64,000 nt of DNA from DATBGS01 sp036557885 (GCA_036557885.1 DATBGS010000010.1:1-64000); one strand, 5' to 3'. Positions 50,401 to 59,670 are shown, numbered from the stretch's first letter. A program made the numbers and translations. The notes: generated by a model from the letters alone, not told the origin.

Positions 50401-51927
50401 ATGCAAGTCGGACGTGCCAGCGGCATTCTCCTCCATCCCACCTCCCTGCCGGGACCGTTTGGGATTGGTGAACTGGGCGAAGAAGCCTATCATTTTGCAG
50501 AGTTTCTGGCTGGGAGCAATCAGCGCCTGTGGCAAGTTTTGCCGCTCGGCCCGACGGGGTACGGCGATTCACCTTACGCCAGCTTTTCTTCGTTTGCAGG
50601 CAATCCCATGCTGATTTCGCTGGGGCAGCTTGCCAGAGAGGGCTTGCTGGAGGAAGGGGAGCTGGGGAACAGGCCCGCTTTCCCGGACAACAAAGTGGAC
50701 TTTGGGCCGGTGATTGAGTGGAAGATGCCGCTGCTTTGGAAATCCTTTGAGCGCTTCCAGCCAGATGAGAACAAAGACTACGCTCAGTTCTGCAAAAAAA
50801 ACAGCGCGTGGCTGGAAGATTTTGCGCTGTTTATGGCGCTGAAAGATCATTATCATGGCAGAGCCTGGACTGAATGGGAGCCAGCCATTCGCTCGCGCCA
50901 GCCAGAGGCGCTCGCGTCCTGGCGCGAACAATTGGCAAGCCAGGTACACTTTCACCGCTACTTGCAATATCAGTTCTTCAAGCAGTGGACCGCGCTGAAG
51001 TCACATGCCAACAGCAAAGGTATCACGATCATGGGCGACATCCCCATCTTTGTCGCGCATGACAGCGCCGATGTGTGGTCGCATCCCGAACTCTTTTACC
51101 TGGATGAGGCAGGCGCCCCAACGGTGGTTTCCGGCGTGCCACCCGATTATTTCAGCGCCACTGGCCAGCGCTGGGGAAATCCGCTCTATCGCTGGGATGT
51201 GCTGGCGGAAACGGGCTATGCCTGGTGGATTGAACGTTTCCGGGCCGCGCTCGCGCAGGTGGATATGCTTCGGCTGGACCATTTCCGGGGCTTTGTGGGC
51301 TATTGGGAAATCCCAGCCGAGGAAGAAACCGCTGTCAAAGGCGAGTGGAAGCCAGGGCCTGGCGCGGCGCTGTTCAAGGCGCTGAAGAAAGCGCTGGGCA
51401 ACGTTCCCATCATTGCCGAAGACCTGGGCGTCATCACGCAGGAAGTGGACGACTTGCGCAACAAGTTTGGCTTTCCTGGCATGCGCATCTTACAGTTTGG
51501 CTTCAGTTCCGATGCTGGCAATTTCCACCTGCCGCATAACTTCGAGCGCAAGGCGCTGGTTTACACCGGCACACACGACAACGATACTACCGTTGGCTGG
51601 TACACCACGCGCCGGGCCGAAGAACAACATGTCGTGCGCCAATACCTTGCCACCGATGGGCGCAGCATCCATGCCGACTTTATTCGCGCGGCGCTTGGTT
51701 CTGTGGCTGATCTCGCTATCGTTCCTTTGCAGGATGTACTTGGCCTGGGGAGCGAAGCGCGTATGAATCTGCCGGGGCGTGCCAGCGGCAACTGGGCCTG
51801 GCGCTTCCGCGCCTCTGATCTCAACGATGGACACCGCGCCTGGCTTGCCGAGCTTTCCAAACTCTATGGCCGGGCACTGCCACCGAAAAAAGCGAGCGAG
51901 TCAGGCGTTCGCCTCGACGGAATGTGA
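50401..51927 (+). CDS. malQ: 4-alpha-glucanotransferase (amylomaltase, GH77)
   Basis: 508 residues. GH77 pattern: RASGILLHPTSLPGPFGIGEL, QVLPLGPTGYGDSPYASFSSF, LRLDHFRGFVGYWEIP and the acid IIAEDLGVIT. MalQ transfers glucan chains between maltodextrins. GGGGG lies 7 nt before ATG 50401. It is followed 17 bp later by an M55 peptidase gene, a pairing without an obvious metabolic link. Confidence 0.93.
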   Translation: MQVGRASGILLHPTSLPGPFGIGELGEEAYHFAEFLAGSNQRLWQVLPLGPTGYGDSPYASFSSFAGNPMLISLGQLAREGLLEEGELGNRPAFPDNKVDFGPVIEWKMPLLWKSFERFQPDENKDYAQFCKKNSAWLEDFALFMALKDHYHGRAWTEWEPAIRSRQPEALASWREQLASQVHFHRYLQYQFFKQWTALKSHANSKGITIMGDIPIFVAHDSADVWSHPELFYLDEAGAPTVVSGVPPDYFSATGQRWGNPLYRWDVLAETGYAWWIERFRAALAQVDMLRLDHFRGFVGYWEIPAEEETAVKGEWKPGPGAALFKALKKALGNVPIIAEDLGVITQEVDDLRNKFGFPGMRILQFGFSSDAGNFHLPHNFERKALVYTGTHDNDTTVGWYTTRRAEEQHVVRQYLATDGRSIHADFIRAALGSVADLAIVPLQDVLGLGSEARMNLPGRASGNWAWRFRASDLNDGHRAWLAELSKLYGRALPPKKASESGVRLDGM

Positions 51928-51944
51928 GCAGAAGGAGAGCATCT

Positions 51945-52769
51945 ATGCGTGTGATTATCTGGTGTGATATGGAAGGCGTGGCAGGGATTGAGGTTTGGGA
52001 GCAGGTGATGGGCGGCCAGCCCATGTATGAAGAGGGCCGCCGCCTTTTCACTGGCGAGGTGAGCGCCGCTGTGCGCGGGGCGAAGGCCGCTGGCGCCACT
52101 GAGATTATTGTCGTGGACTGTCATGGCGCGGGCGGCGGCTGGAGCTTTAAGAGCCTGATGCCCGAACGGTTGGAGAGCGGCGCGGAATATGTCTTTGGCT
52201 ATCCCTGGGCACGCTATATCGAGCCATTGGAGCAGGGCTGCGATGCCGCGCTTTTTGTCGGGGCGCACGCAATGGCGGGCACGCCCGACGGCGTGCTGTG
52301 TCATACGGTTTCCTCAGAAGCCTGGTATAACGCGACGATTAACGGCACGCTGGTGGGCGAAAGTGGTATTCTGGCTGCTGTTTGCGGCTGCTGGGATGTG
52401 CCAGGCGTCTTTGTGGCAGGCGATGAAGCCACCTGCCGGGAAGTCCAGGCGCTGCTGGGCAAAGAAGTGGTGGCGGCGCCGGTCAAGAAGGGGCTGGGCC
52501 GCTTTTCTGCCCGCACCCTCAACCATACCGATGCCTGCGCGCTTATTGAGCGGCAAGTCAAAGACGCGCTCACCAACCGCGCCAACTGGCCCAAACCCTG
52601 GAAGCTCAGTTCGCCCGTCATGTTTCAGGTGGAGCTTGCCACCCCGGACCGCGCCAACGCTTTTCTAGGGCGCACTGGTGTGGAGGTGACGGGGCCGCGT
52701 ACCGTGATCGCTACAGGTGATAACTTCTGGGAAGCGTGGGATCGGTTCTGGTATCGCAATGAAAAATAG
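51945..52769 (+). CDS. M55 family D-aminopeptidase (DppA-like)
   Basis: 274 residues from ATG 51945, which has AAGGAGAG before it. The zinc ligands of DppA are in place: D8 and E10 in CDMEG, H60 in VDCHG, H108 in GAHAMAG and E139 in GES. These enzymes form decamers and hydrolyse D-amino-acid dipeptides, such as peptidoglycan fragments. It probably shares a transcript with malQ; a strong terminator lies 71 bp downstream. Confidence 0.9.
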   Translation: MRVIIWCDMEGVAGIEVWEQVMGGQPMYEEGRRLFTGEVSAAVRGAKAAGATEIIVVDCHGAGGGWSFKSLMPERLESGAEYVFGYPWARYIEPLEQGCDAALFVGAHAMAGTPDGVLCHTVSSEAWYNATINGTLVGESGILAAVCGCWDVPGVFVAGDEATCREVQALLGKEVVAAPVKKGLGRFSARTLNHTDACALIERQVKDALTNRANWPKPWKLSSPVMFQVELATPDRANAFLGRTGVEVTGPRTVIATGDNFWEAWDRFWYRNEK

Positions 52770-52839
52770 CGATATTGCTATCTGGCGGAAACCCTTTTAC
52801 CTCTTCTCCTGAGTCTTTGACAAGCGGACATAGTTATTG

Positions 52840-52884
52840 CGCTTGCCCTCTTCTGCTGCTCAGGTGAAGAGGGCAAGCGTTTTT
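52840..52884 (+). terminator. Strong intrinsic terminator after the M55 gene
   Basis: The 14-bp perfect stem CGCTTGCCCTCTTC / GAAGAGGGCAAGCG is followed by TTTTT. The 285-bp gap to the next gene otherwise holds one REP-like copy and no gene. Confidence 0.85.
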
Positions 52885-52900
52885 GCGGGTTGCGAGCGAA

Positions 52901-52928
52901 AGCCCGGAGGGACACCGGAGTTACAAGC
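52901..52928 (+). repeat. REP-like repeat copy
   Basis: GCCCGGAGGGACACCGGAG followed by TTACAAGC, a diverged copy of the dispersed palindrome. Confidence 0.5.
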
Positions 52929-53054
52929 AGCAGTTCGTCTCGGCTTTTCCAACAGATTTGTGAGGGATTCTGAGCGCAACTCATCTGGCGAGAAGAACGT
53001 TCTCTCTGGTGAAGCGCAGTGCTTCTCCTAATAGGCAGGACCGGAGGCTTCATG

Positions 53055-54383
53055 ATGAAAACCACCAACTGGACGCTGTGGAGCAACGGGCGCTCCCGGC
53101 GAGATGTTCTTTTGACCTGCGCCGCTCTGACTCTCCTTTGCCTCTTCCTGACCAGTTGCGGGCTGCCTGGAAAGGGAAGCGGGGCATCATCAGCCACCAA
53201 CGGGCAGACAGGAAATCAGTCCGCTACCGCGAGCATCCCCGGAGCCTTCACCCGTGTGCAGATGATGGATGCCAGCATTGGCTGGGCAGTGAGTTGGGAC
53301 TTGGCTGGAACGGGCGCGTACCATATCCTCCGAACTATGGATGGAGGCCACACCTGGGAGAGCGTGTTGGAGTGCCTCCCAACTCAGGGGGTAGGGAAGG
53401 GATTTGTAGAAGCTTGTGCCACCGACTTCCATTCCTCCTCTGTGGCAACAGTCGTGCAGCCAGAATTCGACAGCCAGACACAGACCTCACGTCTACGCAT
53501 CTTTCATACCAGTGATGGAGGGCAGACCTGGCAAAGTTCGGTGCTTGCGGCGCGCGATAGGGAAACGCCCGCCGAGTTTGTGGATGGCCTGCATGGATGG
53601 GTTTTTGCTACCGATCATTTTCCCGGCCCAGACCCAGGCAGTGACTACATTGGCGGCCAAATTGCCCTCTATCGAACCAGCGATGGCGGCGCCTCCTGGC
53701 AGCGCGTTGCTGGCGGTCCCTCGACGCCGCAAATTGCGACCACCACCGATGATTCCTATGGGATTCCTCCCTTTGCCGCCAGCGCTCGTCTGCAATTTGT
53801 GACGCCTTCTACCGGGTGGCTGATCGGCACCAGCACGCTCCCTGATCTATCCAATGATTCATGGTTGTATGTCACGCATGATGGGGGAAGCTCCTGGCAG
53901 CAGGTCGCGCTCGCTTTTCCGGCAGAGGCGCTGGCCTTGTGGCGGCCCACGTTTTTTAGCGAGCAAGAGGGCGTGTTCCCAGTCCTCACCTTCGGCCCTG
54001 CCCCGCAAAATGCCCAGGGAACACTGGTGTTCAGCACGCAGGATGGCGGGCAGACCTGGACCAGCCGGGCTGTGCCAATGGATGTCACAAGCGCGGTCTT
54101 TCTGGACTTGCAACATGCTGTAGCGATTGACACAGCAGGGAAAGCGCTCCTGACGACCAGCGACGGCTGGCAGCACTGGGGAACGGTCCCGCTTCATACC
54201 CCTTACACCACGTTCTCTGGGTTCGACTTTGTTTCGCCCGCGCTGGGATGGGTTCTGGCATATAACCGCACGCGCTTTCTTCCTGAGCCAGGCGGAGGAT
54301 TACAGCAAGGGGATGTGGTTGCCCTTCTCCATACAACCGATGGCGGCAAGACCTGGCAGGAGATTGCGCACTCGGTGGTGTAA
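53055..54383 (+). CDS. Lipoprotein with Asp-box (BNR/Ycf48-like) propeller
   Basis: 442 residues. The ATG at 53055 is 7 nt from GGAGG (an ATG at 53052 is 4 nt away). A signal sequence ends in a lipobox, LFLTSC, so the protein is probably lipid-anchored outside the membrane. At least seven Asp-box strings follow (TMDGGHTWES, TSDGGQTWQS, TSDGGASWQR, THDGGSSWQQ, TQDGGQTWTS, TTDGGKTWQE and a variant TSDGWQHWG), forming a beta-propeller like Ycf48 or BNR proteins. The sequence shows no sialidase catalytic residues I can identify. It is likely a binding or assembly factor. Confidence 0.82.
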   Translation: MKTTNWTLWSNGRSRRDVLLTCAALTLLCLFLTSCGLPGKGSGASSATNGQTGNQSATASIPGAFTRVQMMDASIGWAVSWDLAGTGAYHILRTMDGGHTWESVLECLPTQGVGKGFVEACATDFHSSSVATVVQPEFDSQTQTSRLRIFHTSDGGQTWQSSVLAARDRETPAEFVDGLHGWVFATDHFPGPDPGSDYIGGQIALYRTSDGGASWQRVAGGPSTPQIATTTDDSYGIPPFAASARLQFVTPSTGWLIGTSTLPDLSNDSWLYVTHDGGSSWQQVALAFPAEALALWRPTFFSEQEGVFPVLTFGPAPQNAQGTLVFSTQDGGQTWTSRAVPMDVTSAVFLDLQHAVAIDTAGKALLTTSDGWQHWGTVPLHTPYTTFSGFDFVSPALGWVLAYNRTRFLPEPGGGLQQGDVVALLHTTDGGKTWQEIAHSVV

Positions 54384-54404
54384 GCAAACATACGCTCTGC
54401 CTTG

Positions 54405-54433
54405 TTGAGATTCTTGCCAGCATGTGCTATAGT
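54405..54433 (+). promoter_or_regulatory. csoR-copA promoter
   Basis: TTGAGA (54405-54410) and TATAGT (54428-54433) are 17 bp apart, immediately before the copper operator and 53 bp before csoR. Confidence 0.7.
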
Positions 54434-54445
54434 ATGTAGAGAGAC

Positions 54446-54462
54446 ACCCCCACCCAGGGGGT
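54446..54462. promoter_or_regulatory. Candidate CsoR operator
   Basis: ACCCCCACCCAGGGGGT has 6-bp inverted arms (ACCCCC/GGGGGT) and 5 central bases, a G-tract palindrome like known CsoR sites. It covers the expected transcription start, so bound CsoR would block transcription. Confidence 0.65.
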
Positions 54463-54485
54463 AGGGGAAAGAAAGCGAGAAAGCA

Positions 54486-54752
54486 ATGCAAGCAGATAAA
54501 GCTGATATGCTCAAACGGTTGAGCTATATCGAGGGCCATCTGGGTGGCATTCGCAAGATGGTGGAAACCGACCAGTATTGCGTTGACATTTTGCGCCAGA
54601 CCTACGCGGTACGCAAGGCGATTGAAAAGTTTGAAGCCCTGATGTTAGAGGGGCATCTCCATCACTGCGTGCCTGAAGGCATCAAGGGCGGACGGGAAGA
54701 GGCAGTGATCGAGGAATTGGTCCAACTCTATAACCTGGCGGGCAATCGGTAA
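54486..54752 (+). CDS. csoR: CsoR-family copper-sensing repressor
   Basis: 88 residues, all-helical. The Cu(I) ligands of CsoR are kept: C32 in QYCVDIL, H57 in GHL and C61 in HHCV. Binding of Cu(I) releases the repressor from DNA. Its gene is followed 46 bp later by a copper ATPase, matching the family's usual setting. Assignment to copper rather than another metal rests on the neighbours and ligand pattern. Confidence 0.9.
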   Translation: MQADKADMLKRLSYIEGHLGGIRKMVETDQYCVDILRQTYAVRKAIEKFEALMLEGHLHHCVPEGIKGGREEAVIEELVQLYNLAGNR

Positions 54753-54798
54753 ACCAGCGCACCAGCAGACGAATGGGCCTCCCCCAAGGAGGGTCAAG

Positions 54799-57204
54799 AT
54801 GGCAGAAAGACAAGAACCAGTGTGGGTTGCTGACCGACCTGATGATGTTGAGACAACCCAGGCAAGCAATGCTGCGCAGGCACAGACGACGGAACTCCTC
54901 ATCACCGGGATGACGTGCGCCTCCTGCGCGCGACGAGTTGAACGCGCGCTAACCAGAGCAGCAGGCGTGAGCGAGGCCAGCGTCAATCTGGCGACGGAAC
55001 GCGCCAACGTGACCTACCAGCCTGAGAGCACGACGCTGGCTGATCTGATTGGCGCGGTGGAGCGAACCGGATATGGCGCCAGCGTTCCCGCGCCAGCAGC
55101 AAGCGGCGGACTGATCGTACTGGCCGAAACCGGGGAACCTGCGCCCGATGCGGAGACGCTGCGCCGAGCGCGGGAACTGCGCCATCGGCGCATCACGCTG
55201 GGACTGGGCATCGTCCTCTCATTGCCGGTGGTACTCCTCTCGATGTTCTTCATGGATCGCTTCGCTTTTGAGAACTGGCTTTTGCTGGCGCTGACCGCGC
55301 CGGTCTGGGGCTATGTCGGCTGGGATTTTCACCGCACGGCGCTGCGAGTGCTGCGGCATGGGGGCGCCAATATGGATGTGCTGGTCAGCCTGGGGTCCAC
55401 TGCCGCTTTTGCGATGAGCGTGGTGGCGACGCTCTGGCCCCAGGTGGTTGGCGCCACAACGTTCTACGACACGACGGCGCTCATTATCACCCTGATTTAC
55501 CTGGGGCGCTACCTGGAGGCGCGTGCCAGGGGCCAGTCCAGCGAGGCGATCAAGCGGCTGGCAGGGCTGCGAGCGCGCACGGCCCATGTGGTGCGTGACG
55601 GGCGGGAGATGGACATCCCGGTGGAGCAGGTCGTTGTAGGTGACGTGCTGATCGTCAGGCCAGGCGAGAAGATTCCGACTGATGGTGAGGTGCTCTCTGG
55701 TGCCTCCGCAGTAGATGAATCCATGCTCACCGGAGAAAGTGTGCCGATGGAGAAACAGCCAGGCGAGAGCGTCATCGGCGCCACGATCAATCAGACCGGA
55801 ATGCTGCGCGTGCGCGCCACCAAAGTTGGCAGCGAAACAATGCTGGCGGGGATTATCCGCCTGGTGGAGCAAGCGCAAGGCTCGAAGGCGCCTATTCAGC
55901 GGCTGGCCGATACCGTTTCCGGCATCTTTGTGCCAGTGGTGCTGGTGATTGCATTGCTCACGTTCGTGGGCTGGACGCTCGCGGGTTCCGTGTTTGCGTT
56001 CGCGCCAGCCTCAACGATGGGCGCAGCGACCACGCAGCCCTGGATTATGGCGCTGGTCGCGGGCATTGCTGTGCTGGTAGTGGCCTGCCCTTGCGCGTTG
56101 GGGCTTGCCACGCCAACAGCTATCATGGTGGGCACCGGCCAGGGTGCCGAGCTTGGCATTCTCATCAAGAATGGCGAGAGCCTGGAGCGGCTGGCCTCGG
56201 TGACGACGGTGGTGCTGGATAAGACGGGCACCATCACGCGAGGCCGCCCTGAACTCACCGATGTAGTGCTGGCGCCAGAAACGGGCCTCACAGAGAGCGA
56301 GTTGATACAACTTGCCGCAGGCGCAGAAAGCGTTTCCGAGCATCCTCTGGCGCGCGCTATTGTTGAGGGCGCAGAAAGGCGCGGCCTGGCGAAAGCCTCG
56401 CCCGTCGAAGCCTTCACCGCTATCCCAGGTGGTGGAATTGAAGCGCGTGTGGCCGGGCGCGCAGTGCTGCTTGGAACCCGACGACTACTTGAGGAGCGCG
56501 CCCTGGAAACCGCGAGCAGCGCGGCTCTGGAGCCAACCTTGGAGGCGTTGGAGGCGGCAGGCAAAACGGCCATCCTGGTAGCGGTGGATGGCGTCGTGGT
56601 TGGTGCGCTGGGCATTGCCGATACCCACAAAGTTGGGTCAGCCGAAGCAGTAGCCCAGGCGCAGCAAGAGGGCATGGAAGTCTGGATGATTACTGGCGAT
56701 AACCGGCGCACCGCGCTCAGCGTGGCGGCCCAGGTGGGTATTGCGCCGGAGCATGTGCTGGCGGAGGTGCTGCCTGGAGAAAAAGCGGCGCAGGTGGAAC
56801 GGCTGCGCAAGGCGGGCAAGATTGTGGCCTTTGCGGGCGATGGCATCAACGATGCGCCCGCGCTGGCGCAGGCCGATCTGGGGATAGCGATGGGCACCGG
56901 GACAGATATTGCGATGGAGGCGGCCCAGATTGCGCTGGTGAAAGGCAACCTGCGCAGCCTGCCGACGGCAGTTCATCTGTCGCGGGCAACCATGCGCGTC
57001 ATTCGGCAAAACTTGTTCTGGGCCTTTGGCTATAACAGCGTGCTGATTCCGCTGGCAATCGCCTCGCCTGCCATTCCGTTTCTGCGGGAGAGCGCGCCGA
57101 TTTTCGCGGCGGCAGCAATGGCGCTCTCATCGGTGACAGTCGTCACGAATTCGCTCCGGCTGCGCCGCTTTGGGCGGAAAGAGGCGGCGCGTCCTACAGC
57201 CTGA
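54799..57204 (+). CDS. copA: Copper-translocating P1B-type ATPase
   Basis: 801 residues. N-terminal metal-binding domain GMTCASCARRVE (C40, C43), about eight membrane helices, the transmembrane CPC motif in VVACPCALGLATPTA (near residue 430), phosphorylation site DKTGT (near 474) and hinge GDGIND (near 680). It pumps Cu(I) out of the cytoplasm. AGGAGG lies 6 nt before the ATG. It is the second gene of csoR-copA-copZ. Confidence 0.95.
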   Translation: MAERQEPVWVADRPDDVETTQASNAAQAQTTELLITGMTCASCARRVERALTRAAGVSEASVNLATERANVTYQPESTTLADLIGAVERTGYGASVPAPAASGGLIVLAETGEPAPDAETLRRARELRHRRITLGLGIVLSLPVVLLSMFFMDRFAFENWLLLALTAPVWGYVGWDFHRTALRVLRHGGANMDVLVSLGSTAAFAMSVVATLWPQVVGATTFYDTTALIITLIYLGRYLEARARGQSSEAIKRLAGLRARTAHVVRDGREMDIPVEQVVVGDVLIVRPGEKIPTDGEVLSGASAVDESMLTGESVPMEKQPGESVIGATINQTGMLRVRATKVGSETMLAGIIRLVEQAQGSKAPIQRLADTVSGIFVPVVLVIALLTFVGWTLAGSVFAFAPASTMGAATTQPWIMALVAGIAVLVVACPCALGLATPTAIMVGTGQGAELGILIKNGESLERLASVTTVVLDKTGTITRGRPELTDVVLAPETGLTESELIQLAAGAESVSEHPLARAIVEGAERRGLAKASPVEAFTAIPGGGIEARVAGRAVLLGTRRLLEERALETASSAALEPTLEALEAAGKTAILVAVDGVVVGALGIADTHKVGSAEAVAQAQQEGMEVWMITGDNRRTALSVAAQVGIAPEHVLAEVLPGEKAAQVERLRKAGKIVAFAGDGINDAPALAQADLGIAMGTGTDIAMEAAQIALVKGNLRSLPTAVHLSRATMRVIRQNLFWAFGYNSVLIPLAIASPAIPFLRESAPIFAAAAMALSSVTVVTNSLRLRRFGRKEAARPTA

Positions 57205-57279
57205 AAGACACCAAATGAAGCGAACTCTGCATCAGCAAAGGCAAATAGAGCTTCAAAGCACAACAAGGAGACATCAATA

Positions 57280-57498
57280 ATGGCAACCACACAGGAAACT
57301 ACCCTCTCGGTTCCAGAAATAAGCTGCGAGCATTGCGTGAAGACGATCAACGGAGCGCTTGGCGTGCTCCCTGGGGTCGCGGCGGTGAGCACCGACATCC
57401 CCAGCAAGACTGTCCACCTGCGCTACGACCCACAGCAGGTGACGCTTGGCAAGATCGAGGAGGTACTGGACGACGCAGGTTATACTGTAGCCAAATAG
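57280..57498 (+). CDS. copZ: Copper chaperone (HMA domain)
   Basis: 72 residues forming one HMA fold with the metal site EISCEHCVKT (C16, C19). It carries Cu(I) to CopA. A MxCxxC motif is typical, but here the residue before the first Cys is Ser and the position of Met is Ile, which is seen in some members. AAGGAG lies 10 nt before the ATG; 75 bp separate it from copA. Confidence 0.9.
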   Translation: MATTQETTLSVPEISCEHCVKTINGALGVLPGVAAVSTDIPSKTVHLRYDPQQVTLGKIEEVLDDAGYTVAK

Positions 57499-57525
57499 GG
57501 GGCAGAAAGAGCAGGGGAGCAGAGT

Positions 57526-58026
57526 ATGATTCAGCGCAAACGCATGTACCCTGGGCCGGGGCAAGAGTCGGTCTGGGACTATCCCCGTCCTCCCAGGATG
57601 GAGAAGACGACCAGGCATCTTGTGGTGATTTTCAACGACATTGTGATTGCCGAAACCCGGCGTGGCTTTCGCATGTTAGAAACCAGTCACCCGCCCACCT
57701 ACTACTTCCCGCCTGAAGATGTGCAACTGGCGCAGTATTTCACTCGCACTCCGAATGCTACCTTCTGTGATTGGAAGGGAGAAGCGCTGTATTACACTAT
57801 TACTGTTGGAGACAAATGCGCCGTCAATGCCGCCTGGTATTATCCTCATCCCTTCTCGCTCTATGAAGAGGCGGCTGGCTACGTCTCGTTTTATCCGCGA
57901 AAAGTTGATGCGTGTTTCGTGGACGGGGAGCGTGTTCAGCCGCAGGAGGGCGCGCTCTACGGCGGGTGGATTACGAAAGACCTGATTGGCCCCTTCAAAG
58001 GCGGACCAGGTAGCACAGGCTGGTAA
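57526..58026 (+). CDS. DUF427 domain protein
   Basis: 166 residues with the DUF427 pattern: HLVVIFNDIVIAETRRGFRML, HPPTYYFPPEDV, TFCDWKGEALYYTI and an AAWYYPHP stretch. The family's function is unknown. It begins 27 bp after copZ and is probably on the copper transcript, although it has no metal motif. GGGGAG is 7 nt before the ATG. Confidence 0.86.
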   Translation: MIQRKRMYPGPGQESVWDYPRPPRMEKTTRHLVVIFNDIVIAETRRGFRMLETSHPPTYYFPPEDVQLAQYFTRTPNATFCDWKGEALYYTITVGDKCAVNAAWYYPHPFSLYEEAAGYVSFYPRKVDACFVDGERVQPQEGALYGGWITKDLIGPFKGGPGSTGW

Positions 58027-58053
58027 CAACGAGCACGCGCAGAGCCAGAAACG

Positions 58054-58093
58054 AAGAAGCAGCGGCCCAGACTCACCTGGGCCGCTGCTTCTT
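58054..58093. terminator. Bidirectional terminator hairpin
   Basis: A 17-bp perfect stem (AAGAAGCAGCGGCCCAG with its complement) and 6-nt loop sits between convergent genes. Short T-runs only, so strength is uncertain. Confidence 0.65.
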
Positions 58094-58152
58094 GCCTGCA
58101 AAAATCTTGCGAGCCATCGGCTTGCAAGCCATGCAGGGCCATTATGGGCACT

Positions 58153-58557
58153 TTAGGCAGCAGGAACGACGCGGCGACGGCGATAGCCGCCGTGCAAGAG
58201 TTGGCGCACCAGCAGCCCAACAAACGCGCCCACCAGCGAGGTGAACAAGGGTAGCCCTGCCACCAGGATATCGCCTGTCCAGACGAGAGGAATGAGCACC
58301 AGGAATACCCAGATGCCCAGCAACGCCCAGAAAAAGGCGCCAATCAAGCTGCCAGTGCCCCAGCCTGTCAGGGCGTTCACCAGCACCGAGGCAAGAACGC
58401 AGAGGCCCAGGACAATGAGCACTTGTATGAGATCAAGCTGGAGAGGACGCAAATCCCCGATCTGGATGGTCAGCATCAGAGAGTGCGACCCTTCTCCCCC
58501 AATATCCAGATGCAGCAGAAAGATATTCGCCAGCGGCGCAAGGAAAGAATGAAACAT
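58153..58557 (-). CDS. Small membrane protein (GlsB/YmgE-like character)
   Basis: 134 residues with about four hydrophobic helices, among them LIQVLIVLGLCVLASVLVNAL, TGSLIGAFFWALLGIWVFL and LVGAFVGLLVRQL, and a basic C terminus (GGYRRRRVVPAA). The glycine-rich helices recall the transglycosylase-associated GlsB/YeaQ stress proteins, but the match is weak. AGGAGG lies 5 nt before the ATG. Function unknown. Confidence 0.65.
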   Translation of the reverse strand: MFHSFLAPLANIFLLHLDIGGEGSHSLMLTIQIGDLRPLQLDLIQVLIVLGLCVLASVLVNALTGWGTGSLIGAFFWALLGIWVFLVLIPLVWTGDILVAGLPLFTSLVGAFVGLLVRQLLHGGYRRRRVVPAA

Positions 58558-58796
58558 CGTGACCTCCTGAAACGCAGGGTTTTTGTAGCCAGCCGCCCTG
58601 CACAGGGCAAGCGGTCCAAGGCAGCAATCTGCGTTGATTAAGTTGCTAAAGAGCAGCGCGCTCCAGAACTGCTGCCCAGAACAACACTCGTTGCTCTGCT
58701 ATTTCCTATGCACCTGCCATGCCAATTTGCGTGCTTGGTGGAAAATTCAAGCAATGCAGAGTAATCTCAGGGAGTGTTTCCCGGCAAATCTTACCG
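58558..58796. other. Intergenic stretch without recognised genes
   Basis: The roughly 309-bp gap between divergent-facing ends has no convincing coding frame. It holds the ribosome site of the 58557 gene and the terminator described next; otherwise I see nothing. Confidence 0.6.
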
Positions 58797-58847
58797 AGAA
58801 AAAAACGCTTCCCCGGCAAATTGGGAAACCCCTTTTGCCAGGGAAGC
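58797..58847 (-). terminator. Intrinsic terminator of the PRC-barrel-like/YtxH-like genes
   Basis: On the minus strand a 14-nt stem (GCTTCCCTGGCAAA with TTTGCCGGGGAAGC, one mismatch) is followed by G and seven T. Confidence 0.85.
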
Positions 58848-58866
58848 AGAAGCATGTGCTGTGTTC

Positions 58867-59262
58867 CTATGGATTCGCCAAAGGGTCCACAACAGGAGGT
58901 CCAGGCAGGATGCCACCTTTCAAGTCAGCCAGCCCAGGATCGGGAGCAGGCACAGGCGGGGGGATGGGTGAAGCGGTTTCCACCTCTGAGCCACCGCCTG
59001 GTGGCACCTTCCACTGGTCATCTTTCAACTCCTCTTTTGTGAGGTTGAGATAGATGCCATTCGCGTCTTGGGCACGTATGCTGGTGAGCGGGATGTAGAT
59101 TTCGTGGGTAAACAACCAGCCCTTTTCAACAACCAGATGGTTGCCTTGCATGGTTGGCAGGCTTACCACACCAACTTTCTCGCCCTGGGAATCGTAGACG
59201 GTGGTTCCCTCAACAATGGAATAGGCATACTTCTCTGTATCGGTTGGTGGTATCTGCTGCAT
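58867..59262 (-). CDS. PRC-barrel-like (DUF2171-like) protein
   Basis: 131 residues from ATG 59262, which has AAGGAG 6 nt upstream; an ATG at 59277 would add five residues. The N-terminal part (EGTTVYDSQGEKVGVVSLP, then HEIYIPLTSIRAQDANGIYLNL) resembles PRC-barrel/DUF2171 proteins often linked to stress responses. The C-terminal 45 residues are Pro/Gly-rich and look disordered. A YtxH-like gene lies 20 bp upstream. Confidence 0.7.
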   Translation of the reverse strand: MQQIPPTDTEKYAYSIVEGTTVYDSQGEKVGVVSLPTMQGNHLVVEKGWLFTHEIYIPLTSIRAQDANGIYLNLTKEELKDDQWKVPPGGGSEVETASPIPPPVPAPDPGLADLKGGILPGPPVVDPLANP

Positions 59263-59282
59263 AGGCGCTCCTTTCAAACGCT

Positions 59283-59525
59283 CTAACTAATCAGCTTGTT
59301 TGTAGTCCGACGCGCAAATTGACGGGTATTCCCAATCACATCCTGCGCGCCTTCCTGCACCTGATTGGAGAGCCGATTTATCGTTCGCTCACTTTGCTTG
59401 CGCCATGTTTGCGCCTGCTTCGTGAGCTGACGCCGGAATTGCTGGCTCTGTCGGGTGGTGAAGAAATACGCTAAACCCGCACCAACAGCCACTCCCAGGG
59501 CAATTGTTGCCATCCAACGCTTCAT
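59283..59525 (-). CDS. YtxH-like small membrane protein
   Basis: 80 residues from ATG 59525, which has AGGAGG 7 nt upstream; the frame extends to 59558, but without such a site. One N-terminal membrane helix (MATIALGVAVGAGLAYFF) is followed by a charged helical tail (RQLTKQAQTWRKQSERTIN), the YtxH layout. These are stress-related proteins of unclear role. It is the upstream partner of the PRC-barrel-like gene. Confidence 0.72.
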   Translation of the reverse strand: MKRWMATIALGVAVGAGLAYFFTTRQSQQFRRQLTKQAQTWRKQSERTINRLSNQVQEGAQDVIGNTRQFARRTTNKLIS

Positions 59526-59670
59526 ACAAAACCTCCTTTCTTCAGGATTCTCTGACAATGATGCACGCTGTATGCCAGACGCGCTGAGGATAAATATGTT
59601 TTACAGGGAATGGGGCGGGTTTTCTGTATGAGCGTCACCACTGCTCTTTGGTAATGATTCTTTGGCTAGA

